DNA of 64,000 bases from Flavobacterium sp. (GCA_015234525.1 JADGMX010000049.1:186001-250000); one strand, 5' to 3'; counted from the stretch's first letter, positions 45,079 through 57,277 are shown. The notes: generated from the sequence alone by a model not told the origin. Translations and numbers: made by a program.

Positions 45079-46101
45079 TTAAAACGAATATCTTGCTTTA
45101 GAAACCACCGATGCGTCTTCAAAAGTGTTTTCTAGGAATTTATAATATGCCGTGATGCCGATCATCGCCGCATTATCAGTTGTGTATGAAAATTTCGGAA
45201 TAAAAACCTTCCAGCCTTTTTTGGCGCCTTCATCCATCAAACGTTGACGTAGTCCGGAATTTGCAGCAACTCCACCGCCAATTGCAATTTGTTTAATTCC
45301 GCTTTGCGAGGCTGCTAAAATTAACTTTTCCATCAAAATTTCGATGATGGTATGTTGGACCGACGCACAAATGTCGGCCATGTTATTTTCGACAAAATCT
45401 GCATCGGCCGCCACTTGCTTCTGAACAAAGTAGAGGATGGCGGTTTTCAATCCTGAAAAACTAAAGTTCAGATCCGGTGCTTTTGGTTTCGGAAAAGTAA
45501 ATTTAAACTTATCTCCGCTTTGAGCAAATTTATCGATCAATGGGCCGCCGGGATAGGGAAGACCAAGGATTTTTGCAGTTTTATCGAACGCTTCTCCAAC
45601 CGCATCGTCGGTAGTTTCTCCTAAAACTGTCATGTCTGAAAAACCATCAACGCGAACAATTTGCGTATGTCCGCCGCTTACTGTTAAAGCTAAAAATGGA
45701 AATTCAGGTTTGTCCTGACCGTTTTCGTCAATAAAATGCGCCAAAATGTGGGCGTGCATGTGATGAACCGAAATAAGCGGAATGTTCAGAGCCAGAGCAA
45801 GCGATTTTGCAAAGGACCCACCAACCAATAGCGATCCCATAAGACCCGGACCTTGGGTAAACGCAATTGCCGATAACTGGTCTTTCGAAATTCCAGATTG
45901 ACGAAGAGCTGCATCAACCACAGGGACAATATTTTGTTGATGGGCGCGCGATGCCAATTCGGGCACAACTCCGCCATATTCCTGATGAATTAGCTGATTT
46001 GCCACAACATTAGACAAAACTTTGTCGTTCTCAAGTACTGCCGAAGCGGTATCGTCGCAAGAACTTTCGATGGCAAGAATATAAACTGGTTTTTGAGACA
46101 T
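45079..46101 (-). CDS. tsaD: tRNA N6-adenosine threonylcarbamoyltransferase
   Basis: The 340-residue protein is the catalytic subunit for t6A at position 37 of ANN-decoding tRNAs. ILAIESSCDDTASAV opens the ASKHA fold. The metal-binding histidines lie in VHHMHAHILAHF, and FLALTVSGGHTQIV and AIGGGVAANSGLRQRL are family blocks. It heads a six-gene run on the minus strand and is divergent from tamB. Confidence 0.97.
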   Translation of the reverse strand: MSQKPVYILAIESSCDDTASAVLENDKVLSNVVANQLIHQEYGGVVPELASRAHQQNIVPVVDAALRQSGISKDQLSAIAFTQGPGLMGSLLVGGSFAKSLALALNIPLISVHHMHAHILAHFIDENGQDKPEFPFLALTVSGGHTQIVRVDGFSDMTVLGETTDDAVGEAFDKTAKILGLPYPGGPLIDKFAQSGDKFKFTFPKPKAPDLNFSFSGLKTAILYFVQKQVAADADFVENNMADICASVQHTIIEILMEKLILAASQSGIKQIAIGGGVAANSGLRQRLMDEGAKKGWKVFIPKFSYTTDNAAMIGITAYYKFLENTFEDASVVSKARYSF

Positions 46102-46230
46102 TAAAGTCGTTCGATTTTTAGTTTAAAATTTGATAAACAGCGGTAAAAAATCTATTTTTACAGCACGTCAAAATTACGGAAATTTCGAGAGGTTTCGGTA
46201 CATTCACGCTAATTTGTAATTGTAGAGATC

Positions 46231-49200
46231 CTGAGCACCAAAAGCATCAAGAAGATAGTCCTGGGAATAATCCTTTTATTGCTTTCATTGGCTATTGCTC
46301 TTTCATTGCCCATTGTTCAGACTCAGATCGGAAAGTACGTCACTAATCGCATCAATGCCGATTATGGAACTGACATCCATGTTGAGAAGGTCGCAATTAC
46401 GGTCTTCGGTGGCGTGAACTTAAAACAGGTAATCATTCGCGACCATCACAAAGACACGCTCATATTCGCCAACCGGCTGAAAACGAATATTTTAAGTTTC
46501 CGTCAACTTTACAATGGAAGTCTGCTTTTCGGTGATATTTACGCCGGGAAAATGATTCTCAACATGAAAATTTATGAAGGTGAGAAAGAGACGAATCTCG
46601 ATCGGTTCATTCGGCTTTTTGATACCGGCAAACCGTCAGAAGGTAAATTTTTGATGAAGGCAGACCGTGTTTTCGTTACAGATAGCCGATTTGTACTTAC
46701 TGATCTAAATCTTGAAAATCCCAAAACATTAGATCTTCTTGATGTAAACACGTCGCTGGATCGTTTGCAGATCAAAGGCCCGGTAGTGACAACACTCATC
46801 AAAAAGATGTCGTTTGTTGATCATCACGGACTTCGTGTCAATAATTTGGCAACCGATTTTACCTACAGCAAAACCAATATCCTGTTGAAAAAACTCGACA
46901 TGCAGACTGAGAATTCGTCTTTCAAAGGGGATGTCGCGCTGAATTACAACAAAGAAGATTTTAAAGATTTCAACAACAAAGTGGCTTTCGATGTCGATAT
47001 CCGCTCGGCCTCGCTTTCCTCAAACGATATTCGTTATTTCTACAAAGAACTCGGCCCGGACCGTCAGTTTTTGCTTCAGGCGCAGATTAATGGAACTTTA
47101 AATAATTTTGACGCCAAGAATCTTGATTTGGTCGATGCCAATTCGGTTATCAAAGGCGATGTGACGTTTCGCAATTTGTTTTCACCCGAAAAAGGTTTTT
47201 CACTTAGCGGCGATTTTGAGAACCTTTCGTCCGATTATCAAAGTCTGACGAGCCTTCTTCCAAATATACTTGGAAAAAGACTCCCGTCGATGCTTGCCAA
47301 GTTCGGCAGATTCAACATGCGAGGGAAAACCGATGTTTCAACTGAAACTATTTCGGCCGATTTTTACATGTCGACTGCCATTGGAAATGTTCAATCGAAA
47401 CTCGAAATGGCAAATATCGATCATATCGACAACGCGACATATTCGGGTAATGTGATTCTCGAAAATTTCAATTTAGGCGCCTTGTTAAATACGAAGGAAC
47501 TCGGAACAGTCACCTTGAATGCGGATATTGACGGAAAAGGGTTCACTGAAGATTTGCTTGATACCCGATTGAACGGCGATATCTACCGAATCAAAATCCA
47601 CGGGTACAACTACACCAATATCAAAGTCGACGGAAATTTCAAAAAACCATCGTTTACCGGAAGTTTGGTGGTCAACGACCCGAATTTGTTCATGGATTTT
47701 GAAGGTGCGGTCAACCTCAGTCGCAAGGAAATTTTCTACGATTTTCACACCACCATTGATTATGCCAATCTGGTCAATCTGAAAATCAACACCAAAGATT
47801 CAATTTCGATTTTTAAAGGCGATGTCCGAATGCAGGTAGCAGGAAGTTCGATTGACGAATTGCGCGGCGATGTCTTTATCACTCACACATCGTATCAAAA
47901 TAGCAAAGACACGTATATTTTTGACGATTTTACGATCAACTCTTCATTCGATGAAAATAATGTCAAGACGATTTTTATCGATTCGCCGGATATCATTCGC
48001 GGGAAAATGACCGGAAAATTCGAGTTTGCTCAGCTCATAAAAATGGCCGAAAATTCCCTTGGTAGCCTTTATGCCAATTACTCTCCCAACAAGATTAAGA
48101 AAGGACAATATCTTCAGTTTGATTTCTCGGTCTACAACAAAATTATTGAAATCTTCCTTCCCGGAATTTCACTTGGTGCAAACACGACCATTGCCGGAAA
48201 TATTGATGCCGATACAGATGATTTTAAACTGAATTTTAAATCGCCCAAAATATCAGCCTACGAGACGATTTTGGATAGCATTTCACTCCGACTTGACAAT
48301 CAAAACCCGCTTTATAATGCCTATGTTGAGATTGACAGCATCAAAACCAGCATGTATAAAATTTCTGATTTCAGCCTGTTAAATATTACTGCAAATGATA
48401 CGCTGTTTGTCAGATCGGAATTTAAAGGCGGAAACTTAGCGCAGGATTTTTACAATCTCAACCTCTATCATACTATTGATGAAAACAGAAACAGTGTAGT
48501 CGGCATTGACAAATCCGAACTTAAGTTTAAAGATTATTTGTGGTATTTAAACGAGGAAGAAAATACCGAGAACCGCATAATTTTCGATAAATCGCTCAAG
48601 AACTTTACAATTCAAAATGTTGTTTTGTCACATGAAGATCAAAACATCGCCCTTAACGGAACGCTTCGTGGACGAAATTACAAAGATCTTCAGTTGGCGT
48701 TTCACAACATCGAACTCGACAAAATCACTCCGAATCTGGCGAAATTTACCATTGAAGGCGATCTCAACGGAACGGTAAATTACCGACAGGATAACAACGT
48801 TTACAAACCAACGGCAGCGCTTACCATTGATCAGCTCAATATCAACGACACGCCACTTGGCCAACTTGAACTGGATATCAGCGGTGACGAATCGTTCAAA
48901 ACATTTTTCGTAAATGCCGCTATCGAAAACGACGAAACTGAATCGTTTACCGCCTCAGGAGAAGTGGTGGTGGACGGCAGTGAAACCTATACCGACCTTG
49001 ATCTCCGTTTCGACCGACTGAACTTGAAATCATTGAGTTCTTTGGGAGGCGACATTATCACTGATATCACTGGATTTGCGTCAGGAACCGCGCGGATCGA
49101 CGGAAACGTAAAAGATCCTACGATTAACGGCCGGCTTTTTCTCGACGACACCGGATTGACAGTTCCGTATCTAAACGTGCGTTACGATATTGAAAATCGG

Positions 49201-50700
49201 GCGATTGTGGACGTCACCGAAAGTTTATTCATTATCCGAAATCCCGAAATAACGGACTCCAAGTACAAAACAACAGGATACCTAAATGGTCGGGTTCGTC
49301 ACGACAAACTAGCCGACTGGCAACTCAATCTTGAAATTACCTCAGATCGCTTGCTGGCTTTGGATACTCAGGACAGCGAAGATGCGGCCTATTACGGAAC
49401 TGCTTTTATAAATGGTCGCGCCACCATTACCGGTCCGGCCACTGGATTATTCATTAAGGTCAACGCCGAATCTGAAGCGGGAACCGACATCAAAATTCCG
49501 ATCAGCGAAGCCGAATCTGTTGGTACAAACAGTTACATCACCTTTCTGACGCCACAACAAAAATACAACCTTAGTAAAGGAATCGTTGAAGCCCGGAATT
49601 ACAACGGTCTTGAACTTGAATTTGATTTCGATATCACGCCCGATGCTGAAGTTGAAGTAATTTTGGACCGAAATACCGGACACGGAATTAAAGGTCGTGG
49701 TTTCGGATCGCTTTTGTTTAAGATCAATACGCTCGGGAAATTCAATATGTGGGGCGATTTTCAGGCCTATGAAGGAATATATAACTTCAAATACGGCGGG
49801 TTGATCGACAAAAAACTTAATGTCAAAAAAGGCGGCTCAATTATTTGGGAAGGCGATCCAATGCGCGCTGTTCTCAATCTCGAGGCTGTTTATTCTACAA
49901 CCGCCAATCCTGCAGTTCTTCTTGAAAATGCATCATTCAACCGAAAAGTTCCCGTAGAAGTGGTAATCGGAATCCGCGGAAACCTTAGCAATCCTGAACC
50001 TGAATTCGACATCACCTTTCCAACGGTAAGTTCGGTTTTGGAATCCGAGATTCAATACAAATTACAGGACCGCGACACACGCCAAACACAAGCCTTATAC
50101 TTATTGTCATCCGGCGGATTTTTGAGCCCGGAAGGGGTAAGTCAATCCGATTTTGCCGGAAATTTCTTCGAACGTGCCAGCGGACTCTTTAATGATATTT
50201 TTCAGGATGAAGACGGAAAATTTGTGGTAGGTATCGACTATACGTCAGCCGATCGACGTCCGGGACTGGAAACCGACGGGCGATTTGGCTTCACGGTTTC
50301 TACAAAAGTGAACGAGCGAATTACCATCAATGGAAAAGTCGGAGTTCCCGTAGGCGGAATCAACGAGTCGACCATCATCGGCGATGTCGAGGTTCAATAC
50401 CGCGTTAATGAAGACGGAACGCTGAATCTACGCGTGTTCAATCGCGAGAATGACATTAATTACGTAGTTCAGGATATCGGATATACGCAAGGCATCGGAC
50501 TTTCCTATGAAATTGATTTCGACACTTTCAAAGAATTCGTCAACAGGGTATTCAAAAACCTCAAACTCGACCGACTGCCTAAAGTTATCGAAGAAATCCC
50601 GGATTCTGAACCTCACCCTGACTACCTCAATTTCCCGTCTCGCAAACCTGAAGAAGCGCCGGTAAAGATCAACTCAGAGGCCATTCCAACCGAAGATTAA
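46231..50700 (+). CDS. tamB: Translocation and assembly module subunit TamB-like protein
   Basis: This very large protein (about 1,489 residues) has one N-terminal membrane anchor followed by a long repetitive beta-rich region and a C-terminal DUF490 domain (LSKGIVEARNYNGLELEFDF, GFGSLLFKINTLGKFNMWG). Such proteins form a groove across the periplasm for lipid or outer-membrane protein transfer. The track starts at TTG 46279, inside the anchor. In frame upstream, LSTKSIKKIVLGIILLLL supplies the missing basic residues, but there is no ATG, GTG or TTG before the stop at 46210. I show the CTG at 46231 as the likeliest start, with ATT 46219 possible. Confidence 0.85.
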   Translation: MSTKSIKKIVLGIILLLLSLAIALSLPIVQTQIGKYVTNRINADYGTDIHVEKVAITVFGGVNLKQVIIRDHHKDTLIFANRLKTNILSFRQLYNGSLLFGDIYAGKMILNMKIYEGEKETNLDRFIRLFDTGKPSEGKFLMKADRVFVTDSRFVLTDLNLENPKTLDLLDVNTSLDRLQIKGPVVTTLIKKMSFVDHHGLRVNNLATDFTYSKTNILLKKLDMQTENSSFKGDVALNYNKEDFKDFNNKVAFDVDIRSASLSSNDIRYFYKELGPDRQFLLQAQINGTLNNFDAKNLDLVDANSVIKGDVTFRNLFSPEKGFSLSGDFENLSSDYQSLTSLLPNILGKRLPSMLAKFGRFNMRGKTDVSTETISADFYMSTAIGNVQSKLEMANIDHIDNATYSGNVILENFNLGALLNTKELGTVTLNADIDGKGFTEDLLDTRLNGDIYRIKIHGYNYTNIKVDGNFKKPSFTGSLVVNDPNLFMDFEGAVNLSRKEIFYDFHTTIDYANLVNLKINTKDSISIFKGDVRMQVAGSSIDELRGDVFITHTSYQNSKDTYIFDDFTINSSFDENNVKTIFIDSPDIIRGKMTGKFEFAQLIKMAENSLGSLYANYSPNKIKKGQYLQFDFSVYNKIIEIFLPGISLGANTTIAGNIDADTDDFKLNFKSPKISAYETILDSISLRLDNQNPLYNAYVEIDSIKTSMYKISDFSLLNITANDTLFVRSEFKGGNLAQDFYNLNLYHTIDENRNSVVGIDKSELKFKDYLWYLNEEENTENRIIFDKSLKNFTIQNVVLSHEDQNIALNGTLRGRNYKDLQLAFHNIELDKITPNLAKFTIEGDLNGTVNYRQDNNVYKPTAALTIDQLNINDTPLGQLELDISGDESFKTFFVNAAIENDETESFTASGEVVVDGSETYTDLDLRFDRLNLKSLSSLGGDIITDITGFASGTARIDGNVKDPTINGRLFLDDTGLTVPYLNVRYDIENRAIVDVTESLFIIRNPEITDSKYKTTGYLNGRVRHDKLADWQLNLEITSDRLLALDTQDSEDAAYYGTAFINGRATITGPATGLFIKVNAESEAGTDIKIPISEAESVGTNSYITFLTPQQKYNLSKGIVEARNYNGLELEFDFDITPDAEVEVILDRNTGHGIKGRGFGSLLFKINTLGKFNMWGDFQAYEGIYNFKYGGLIDKKLNVKKGGSIIWEGDPMRAVLNLEAVYSTTANPAVLLENASFNRKVPVEVVIGIRGNLSNPEPEFDITFPTVSSVLESEIQYKLQDRDTRQTQALYLLSSGGFLSPEGVSQSDFAGNFFERASGLFNDIFQDEDGKFVVGIDYTSADRRPGLETDGRFGFTVSTKVNERITINGKVGVPVGGINESTIIGDVEVQYRVNEDGTLNLRVFNRENDINYVVQDIGYTQGIGLSYEIDFDTFKEFVNRVFKNLKLDRLPKVIEEIPDSEPHPDYLNFPSRKPEEAPVKINSEAIPTED

Positions 50701-50845
50701 CCGTTTTTCGCACGCGCAATTTTAGCCGTTTTTTTAGAAACTTATCAACGAAAACGATTGAAACCTAATCTTTTCTTAAGATAATTTCGAATCTGTTACG
50801 ATTGTCTGCTGCATTTAGTAAATTTACTTTTTAATTGATTTTTAC

Positions 50846-52865
<2,020 letters not shown>

Positions 52866-52871
52866 TTTCAT

Positions 52872-52907
52872 AAAAATCCCGTTTTTAGCGGGATTTGTTT
52901 TTTATTT
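52872..52907 (+). terminator. Terminator of pfkA-gap
   Basis: AAAATCCCG pairs with CGGGATTT over TTTTTAG, followed by a T-rich tract. It separates gap from the kinase-mgsA pair. Confidence 0.85.
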
Positions 52908-52909
52908 TT

Positions 52910-52988
52910 GAAGCTATTTCCTGCTGTCGGCTATATCTTTTGTGCGCTAAAGAAGCGCAAAAAAGGATGCCGCTTCCCATCAGGGCTA
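52910..52988 (+). repeat. Type A structured intergenic repeat, copy 6
   Basis: This is the clearest copy. GAAGCTATTTCCTGCTGTCG plus GCTATATC, then the stem CTTTTGTGCGC/GCGCAAAAAAG (10 of 11 paired), then GGATGCCGCTTCCCATCAGG plus GCTA. The track extends the next ORF through it, which is an artefact. Confidence 0.88.
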
Positions 52989-53015
52989 AACCTAACGAGA
53001 AACCATACCCAAAAA

Positions 53016-53867
53016 ATGAAACTAATAGTTGATAGCGGCTCGACCAAAGCCGATTGGATTGCCATAGACGATAACGGTAAAGTTTTATTCACCACACAAA
53101 CCCTTGGGCTCAACCCCGAAGTGCTGCAAAAGGACGAAATCATCACGCGCCTAAGCGACCGATTTGATATTTTGCAAAACAAAAATTCAGTCTCCGACCT
53201 TTTCTTTTACGGCGCCGGATGCGGAACCGACCGAATGAAAAATTTTCTGGCAGAAGTTTTTGAAGAGTATTTTGCAAATGCAAACGTGCTGGTTCACGAA
53301 GATACTTATGCGGCAGTTTACGCAACCACACCAAAGGACCAGGCTGCAATCGTGGCTATTTTGGGGACAGGTTCTAATTGTAGCTTTTTCGATGGAAAGC
53401 AACTTCATCAAAAAGTACAATCACTTGGATACATCGCCATGGATGATTGCTCGGGAAATCAATTCGGACGCCAACTCATCCGAGGGTATTACTTCAACAA
53501 AATGCCAAAAGATCTGGCAACCGAATTCGAAAAATCCTATGACCTCGACGCCGATGTCATCAAGAAAAATTTATACAAAGAGCCTAATCCGAACGCCTAT
53601 CTGGCTACGTTTGCCAAATTTTTGATCCAGCACAAGGATCATCCGTTTTGTCAGCAGATTATCATCAGCGGAATGGAAGATTTTGTCGAAAATTACATCA
53701 AGCAATACGACAATTACCAAGCGGTTCCGGTTCATTTTATCGGCTCGATCGCCTTTTATCTTCAGGATGAACTCCACAACGTGCTATCGGAACACGGAAT
53801 CAAAATTGGAAATGTGCTTCGCCGACCAATCGACGGACTAATTCAATATCACATTCTCAATAAATAA
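53016..53867 (+). CDS. N-acetylglucosamine kinase-like BadF/BadG ATPase
   Basis: From ATG 53016 it has 283 residues. LIVDSGSTKADWIAID is the phosphate-1 loop of the ASKHA fold, and VAILGTGSNCSFFDG and LGYIAMDDCSGNQFGRQLI are typical of the bacterial GlcNAc kinase group. It would phosphorylate GlcNAc, for example from wall recycling. The 36 extra residues of the track ORF are translated repeat. Its stop overlaps the mgsA start by one base. Confidence 0.85.
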   Translation: MKLIVDSGSTKADWIAIDDNGKVLFTTQTLGLNPEVLQKDEIITRLSDRFDILQNKNSVSDLFFYGAGCGTDRMKNFLAEVFEEYFANANVLVHEDTYAAVYATTPKDQAAIVAILGTGSNCSFFDGKQLHQKVQSLGYIAMDDCSGNQFGRQLIRGYYFNKMPKDLATEFEKSYDLDADVIKKNLYKEPNPNAYLATFAKFLIQHKDHPFCQQIIISGMEDFVENYIKQYDNYQAVPVHFIGSIAFYLQDELHNVLSEHGIKIGNVLRRPIDGLIQYHILNK

Positions 53868-54238
53868 TGGAAATCGCAATCATCGCCCACGACAATATGA
53901 AAGCTGAAATGGTTCAGTTTCTCAACAAGAACAAAGACCTTTTTAATGAAAGGGGATTTAAATTGGTCGCCACGGGAACTACCGGAAAAAAGGCGGAAAG
54001 AGCCGGGTTTAAAGTCCGAAAAATGCTTTCAGGTCCGTTAGGCGGCGATGCGCAAATCGCAGGTCGTGTTGCTGAAGGAAAAACATCAATGGTATTTTTC
54101 TTTAAAGATCCGCTATCAAGTCATGCGCACGAAGCCGACATCAATATGCTGATTCGTGTTTGCGATGTTCATAACGTTCCGCTTGCCACAAACGAAGCTA
54201 CCGCTCAGTTGCTACTAGAAGCTATTTCGAGGCAATAA
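53867..54238 (+). CDS. mgsA: Methylglyoxal synthase
   Basis: The 123-residue protein turns dihydroxyacetone phosphate into methylglyoxal and phosphate. IAIIAHDNMKAEMVQFL opens the fold, ATGTTGKKAE binds phosphate, and SGPLGGDAQIAGRVAEGK carries the catalytic aspartate. It is shorter than E. coli MgsA (152) by both ends. It is coupled to the kinase gene (TAATG) and overlaps ridA by 17 bases tail to tail. Confidence 0.93.
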   Translation: MEIAIIAHDNMKAEMVQFLNKNKDLFNERGFKLVATGTTGKKAERAGFKVRKMLSGPLGGDAQIAGRVAEGKTSMVFFFKDPLSSHAHEADINMLIRVCDVHNVPLATNEATAQLLLEAISRQ

Positions 54239-54602
54239 CCGAAATCTCGATATTTACATTCTTTGGTAACGCCGCAACTTGTACCGTCTCGCGAGCAGGA
54301 GCGTTTTCGTCGGTAAAATAACTGCCGTAAACACCATTGATCTTCACAAAATCATTCATGTCAGTGATAAAAATCGTTGCTTTAACGACATGATTGAAAT
54401 CCATTTCTGCAGCGTTCAAAACTGCTTTTACGTTTTCCATCACCATCTTGGTTTCCTGCTCAATAGTTTCAGTTACCAGCGAACCGTTAGCAGGATCGAT
54501 CGCAATCTGACCCGAAGTATATAACGTGTTGCCAACCAAAACGGCCTGGCTATAAGGTCCGATCGGTGCCGGCGCTTTATCTGTAAAAATAAGTTTCTTC
54601 AT
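54222..54602 (-). CDS. RidA family reactive-intermediate deaminase
   Basis: The 126-residue YjgF/RidA protein hydrolyses reactive enamine/imine intermediates from PLP enzymes. KAPAPIGPYSQAVLVGNTLY is the N-terminal signature, and NAPARETVQVAALPKNVNIE holds the arginine that binds the substrate carboxylate. It follows lptD by two bases on the same strand. Confidence 0.94.
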   Translation of the reverse strand: MKKLIFTDKAPAPIGPYSQAVLVGNTLYTSGQIAIDPANGSLVTETIEQETKMVMENVKAVLNAAEMDFNHVVKATIFITDMNDFVKINGVYGSYFTDENAPARETVQVAALPKNVNIEISVIASK

Positions 54603-54604
54603 AA

Positions 54605-57277
54605 TTATCTGATTACCCTTTCAGGTTGCGTTCGTTTTTCCCATTTGATATCGCTCAAAACACCTGATTTTACGCCGATGAAAAAGCCCCAGAAGGCGCG
54701 GTCCCCGAAAGGTGTCCAGTTGAAATCCATTCGCCAGCTCATCAAATCGCGTTCAAATCGCAATTGCGTAAAGGTCACGCCTTTTTGAACGAAATCGTAA
54801 CCCGTTGAAACGCCAAATTTCCACTTCGGAGTCAAATCAGCATTAGCGGAAATCATCAGTGAGTTTCCGGTAATTTTGTTTTCGCGTCGTGCGTTTCCAT
54901 ACGTTAATGAATAGGCGAGGGTAAGATCGAAGGGCAACTTCGAGTTAAAGAAACTGGTTACAACGTCTTCTGTCTGATCGTCTTCATCTTCCTCGAACAT
55001 GCTTTCGCGTCGGTCGCTAAAATCGGTATTTGTTCCAAAAAGATCGTCCTCACGACCGCCGTTGCGAACCCCCTGGTTGTTGCGGTCTTTTTTGTTTCCG
55101 CTTCCGGTGCTGGTAAACGAATAACCCAACGTCATGTTTGCACTTGTCATCCGAAACAAGCTTCCGCCATTATCGATATTAAATGTATTAATTCGGCGTC
55201 CGGCATTATCAATCGCATACGGGTCTAATGTCGCTGCAAAGTTTACATTCATCTTGTCCTTGAACAATTGCGTTCCACCGCTAATTCGGACCGGAGACCA
55301 GCCAAGCGAATCGGCTGCAATATTATAACTCGTAGCCAGGTTTAAATTGTTTAACAACATCACTTTTCGGGGTTCACCACCAATCGAATCTTTATCGCGA
55401 ACCTTTGCTTCAAAAGTATTATTTACCGAAAATCCAATGTTATTTGAGTACGTATTTCCCGGTGAGCCAAAAACTCCATTTTCAAATCGGGTGTAATCGC
55501 GAATCATTTGTCCGGTTCCATCGGGATCGTACGTATCGTAATATTGCTCAAAACTAGGCGTGTAGCTATAAGAAACCGACGGTCGGATGACGTGACGAAT
55601 AGCTTGAATTTTCTTGTTTTCACCAAAGTTAAACGTTCCGTAAACCGTAGTTCCCAAACTCGAAGAGAATGAATAAGTCCTGAACGAGTCAAAACCGTTC
55701 ACATCTTGCTGGATCAACGAGTCGCGCTCGGTATCATAAAATCGACGAAGCGTTTTTAGTGTCCAAACTTCCTCGTAGTTTACGCTGGTTGTGGCACTAA
55801 AATACTTGAAAATCTTAAAATTCGTGCTAAGGGGAATCGAGTGCTGAAAACCAACGTTTGCGTCTCGGAACATTTCAGGTTTGAAAAACAGCGAATCAGT
55901 AGTAAGGATTCGGTTTTCGCCGCGTAAATTATACTGCAAATTGATGTTTTTGAAAAATCCTTTTTTGATTCCGTCGCGTGGTGCAAAAGGGAAAATTCGG
56001 TCAACACTTAACTGAAGTGTCGGCAATGTCATATTTATAACCTGCGTATTAGTGTTCTGAGAGTGCGTGGCCGCCAACGAAAGATTAACCTGTGGAACCG
56101 AGTTGAACGTAGTTGAATACGAAATCGACGACGACATGGTATTGGTTAAACTCGATCCAATGTTCACCTGATTTATCGATTCCTGAAAATAAGTACTACT
56201 ACCTAAATTGACCGAGGCGCTAAATCTGGAATTCGGATTCGATTTTGGATCTTTATTGTGACTCCACTGAATATTATAAATCGATCGTCGTGCGTAATCC
56301 GGAAAGCCGCGTTCGCTGTTAATGAGATTCTCAAAACGAATGTTCAAATTTCCGCGAAAGCGATATCTTTTGGCATAATTGGTTTCAAATCGTAAACCGT
56401 AACTTCCGTTTGTGTAATAATCGCCCAGAACCGCGAGGTCATAATTGTCGCTTAATGCAAAATAATACCCTCCGTTTTGCAGGGAATATCCCCGTTGGCG
56501 CGTATCGCCATAGGTCGGAATCAAAATTCCACTCCGGCTCTCGGTTGTCATTGGAAAAAAGGCAAATGGAAGTGCGATCGGCGTTGGAACATCGGCGATA
56601 ACCATGTGGGTGAGGCCAACGACTACCTTTTCGCCGGGAACCAATTTAACTTTATCGGCCTGGAAATAATATTCGGGATTATCGATGTCTTTGGCTGTGG
56701 TAAAACGAGGGTTTTTCATAAAGTAAACCGAGTCGTTTTCTTTTTTGGTCAGTGGCGCTTTAACTTTAAACTCGCCTTGTTCAGTCCGGGAATTCCAAAC
56801 TAAGGCTTTCTTTGTCTTTAGATTAAACCGAATTGAATCAGGTTCGACAATATTTGTTCCCTGTTTAAATTTTGGTCGCTGGATTATCTTTCCGGTCGAA
56901 TCTTTAATGCGCCCGGCGTAAACCTCGTTTTTCTCGTAATCCATGATAATGATACCTGCGGTCAGCTCAATATCCTGATAATAAAGTTCTGCTTTGTCAT
57001 ATAGCGTGATCATTTTGCGCTTCTGATCGATTTTCGCATATTCTTCAGCTTTGTACTTTATTTTATCGGTAAGAAGCGGTTTGGCAGGCTTAATGGTATC
57101 CGAGAGAATTGTATCGGCAATCTTTTCAGCTATCTCGACGTTAACTGTTAGTGAGTCCGACGATTGAGACGCCGGAACTGAAATTGGTTTGATAACCGGT
57201 TCCTGTCCATATGTTTTCGCCGAAACAATTGTTAGGAAGATTGCTGATAAAACGATATTAAATAAGTTTGTGTGCAA
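54605..57277 (-). CDS. lptD: LPS-assembly protein LptD (Bacteroidetes type)
   Basis: The 890-residue protein has a signal peptide (IVLSAIFLTIVSAKTYGQ). An N-terminal OstA/LptA-like beta-jellyroll starts near residue 80 (KAELYYQDIELTAGIIIMDY), and a large beta-barrel follows from VPTPIALPFAFFP onward. LptD places lipopolysaccharide in the outer leaflet. An acidic, Asp/Arg-rich insert (DDLFGTNTDFSDRRES) lies in a late loop. A minus-strand TAAGTTTG box (57322-57329) is a likely -7 element. Confidence 0.92.
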   Translation of the reverse strand: MHTNLFNIVLSAIFLTIVSAKTYGQEPVIKPISVPASQSSDSLTVNVEIAEKIADTILSDTIKPAKPLLTDKIKYKAEEYAKIDQKRKMITLYDKAELYYQDIELTAGIIIMDYEKNEVYAGRIKDSTGKIIQRPKFKQGTNIVEPDSIRFNLKTKKALVWNSRTEQGEFKVKAPLTKKENDSVYFMKNPRFTTAKDIDNPEYYFQADKVKLVPGEKVVVGLTHMVIADVPTPIALPFAFFPMTTESRSGILIPTYGDTRQRGYSLQNGGYYFALSDNYDLAVLGDYYTNGSYGLRFETNYAKRYRFRGNLNIRFENLINSERGFPDYARRSIYNIQWSHNKDPKSNPNSRFSASVNLGSSTYFQESINQVNIGSSLTNTMSSSISYSTTFNSVPQVNLSLAATHSQNTNTQVINMTLPTLQLSVDRIFPFAPRDGIKKGFFKNINLQYNLRGENRILTTDSLFFKPEMFRDANVGFQHSIPLSTNFKIFKYFSATTSVNYEEVWTLKTLRRFYDTERDSLIQQDVNGFDSFRTYSFSSSLGTTVYGTFNFGENKKIQAIRHVIRPSVSYSYTPSFEQYYDTYDPDGTGQMIRDYTRFENGVFGSPGNTYSNNIGFSVNNTFEAKVRDKDSIGGEPRKVMLLNNLNLATSYNIAADSLGWSPVRISGGTQLFKDKMNVNFAATLDPYAIDNAGRRINTFNIDNGGSLFRMTSANMTLGYSFTSTGSGNKKDRNNQGVRNGGREDDLFGTNTDFSDRRESMFEEDEDDQTEDVVTSFFNSKLPFDLTLAYSLTYGNARRENKITGNSLMISANADLTPKWKFGVSTGYDFVQKGVTFTQLRFERDLMSWRMDFNWTPFGDRAFWGFFIGVKSGVLSDIKWEKRTQPERVIR

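Noticed and set aside
52908-53015. N-terminal extension of the GlcNAc kinase ORF
   Set aside because: The extra 36 residues are translated type A repeat; the family N-terminus starts at ATG 53016.
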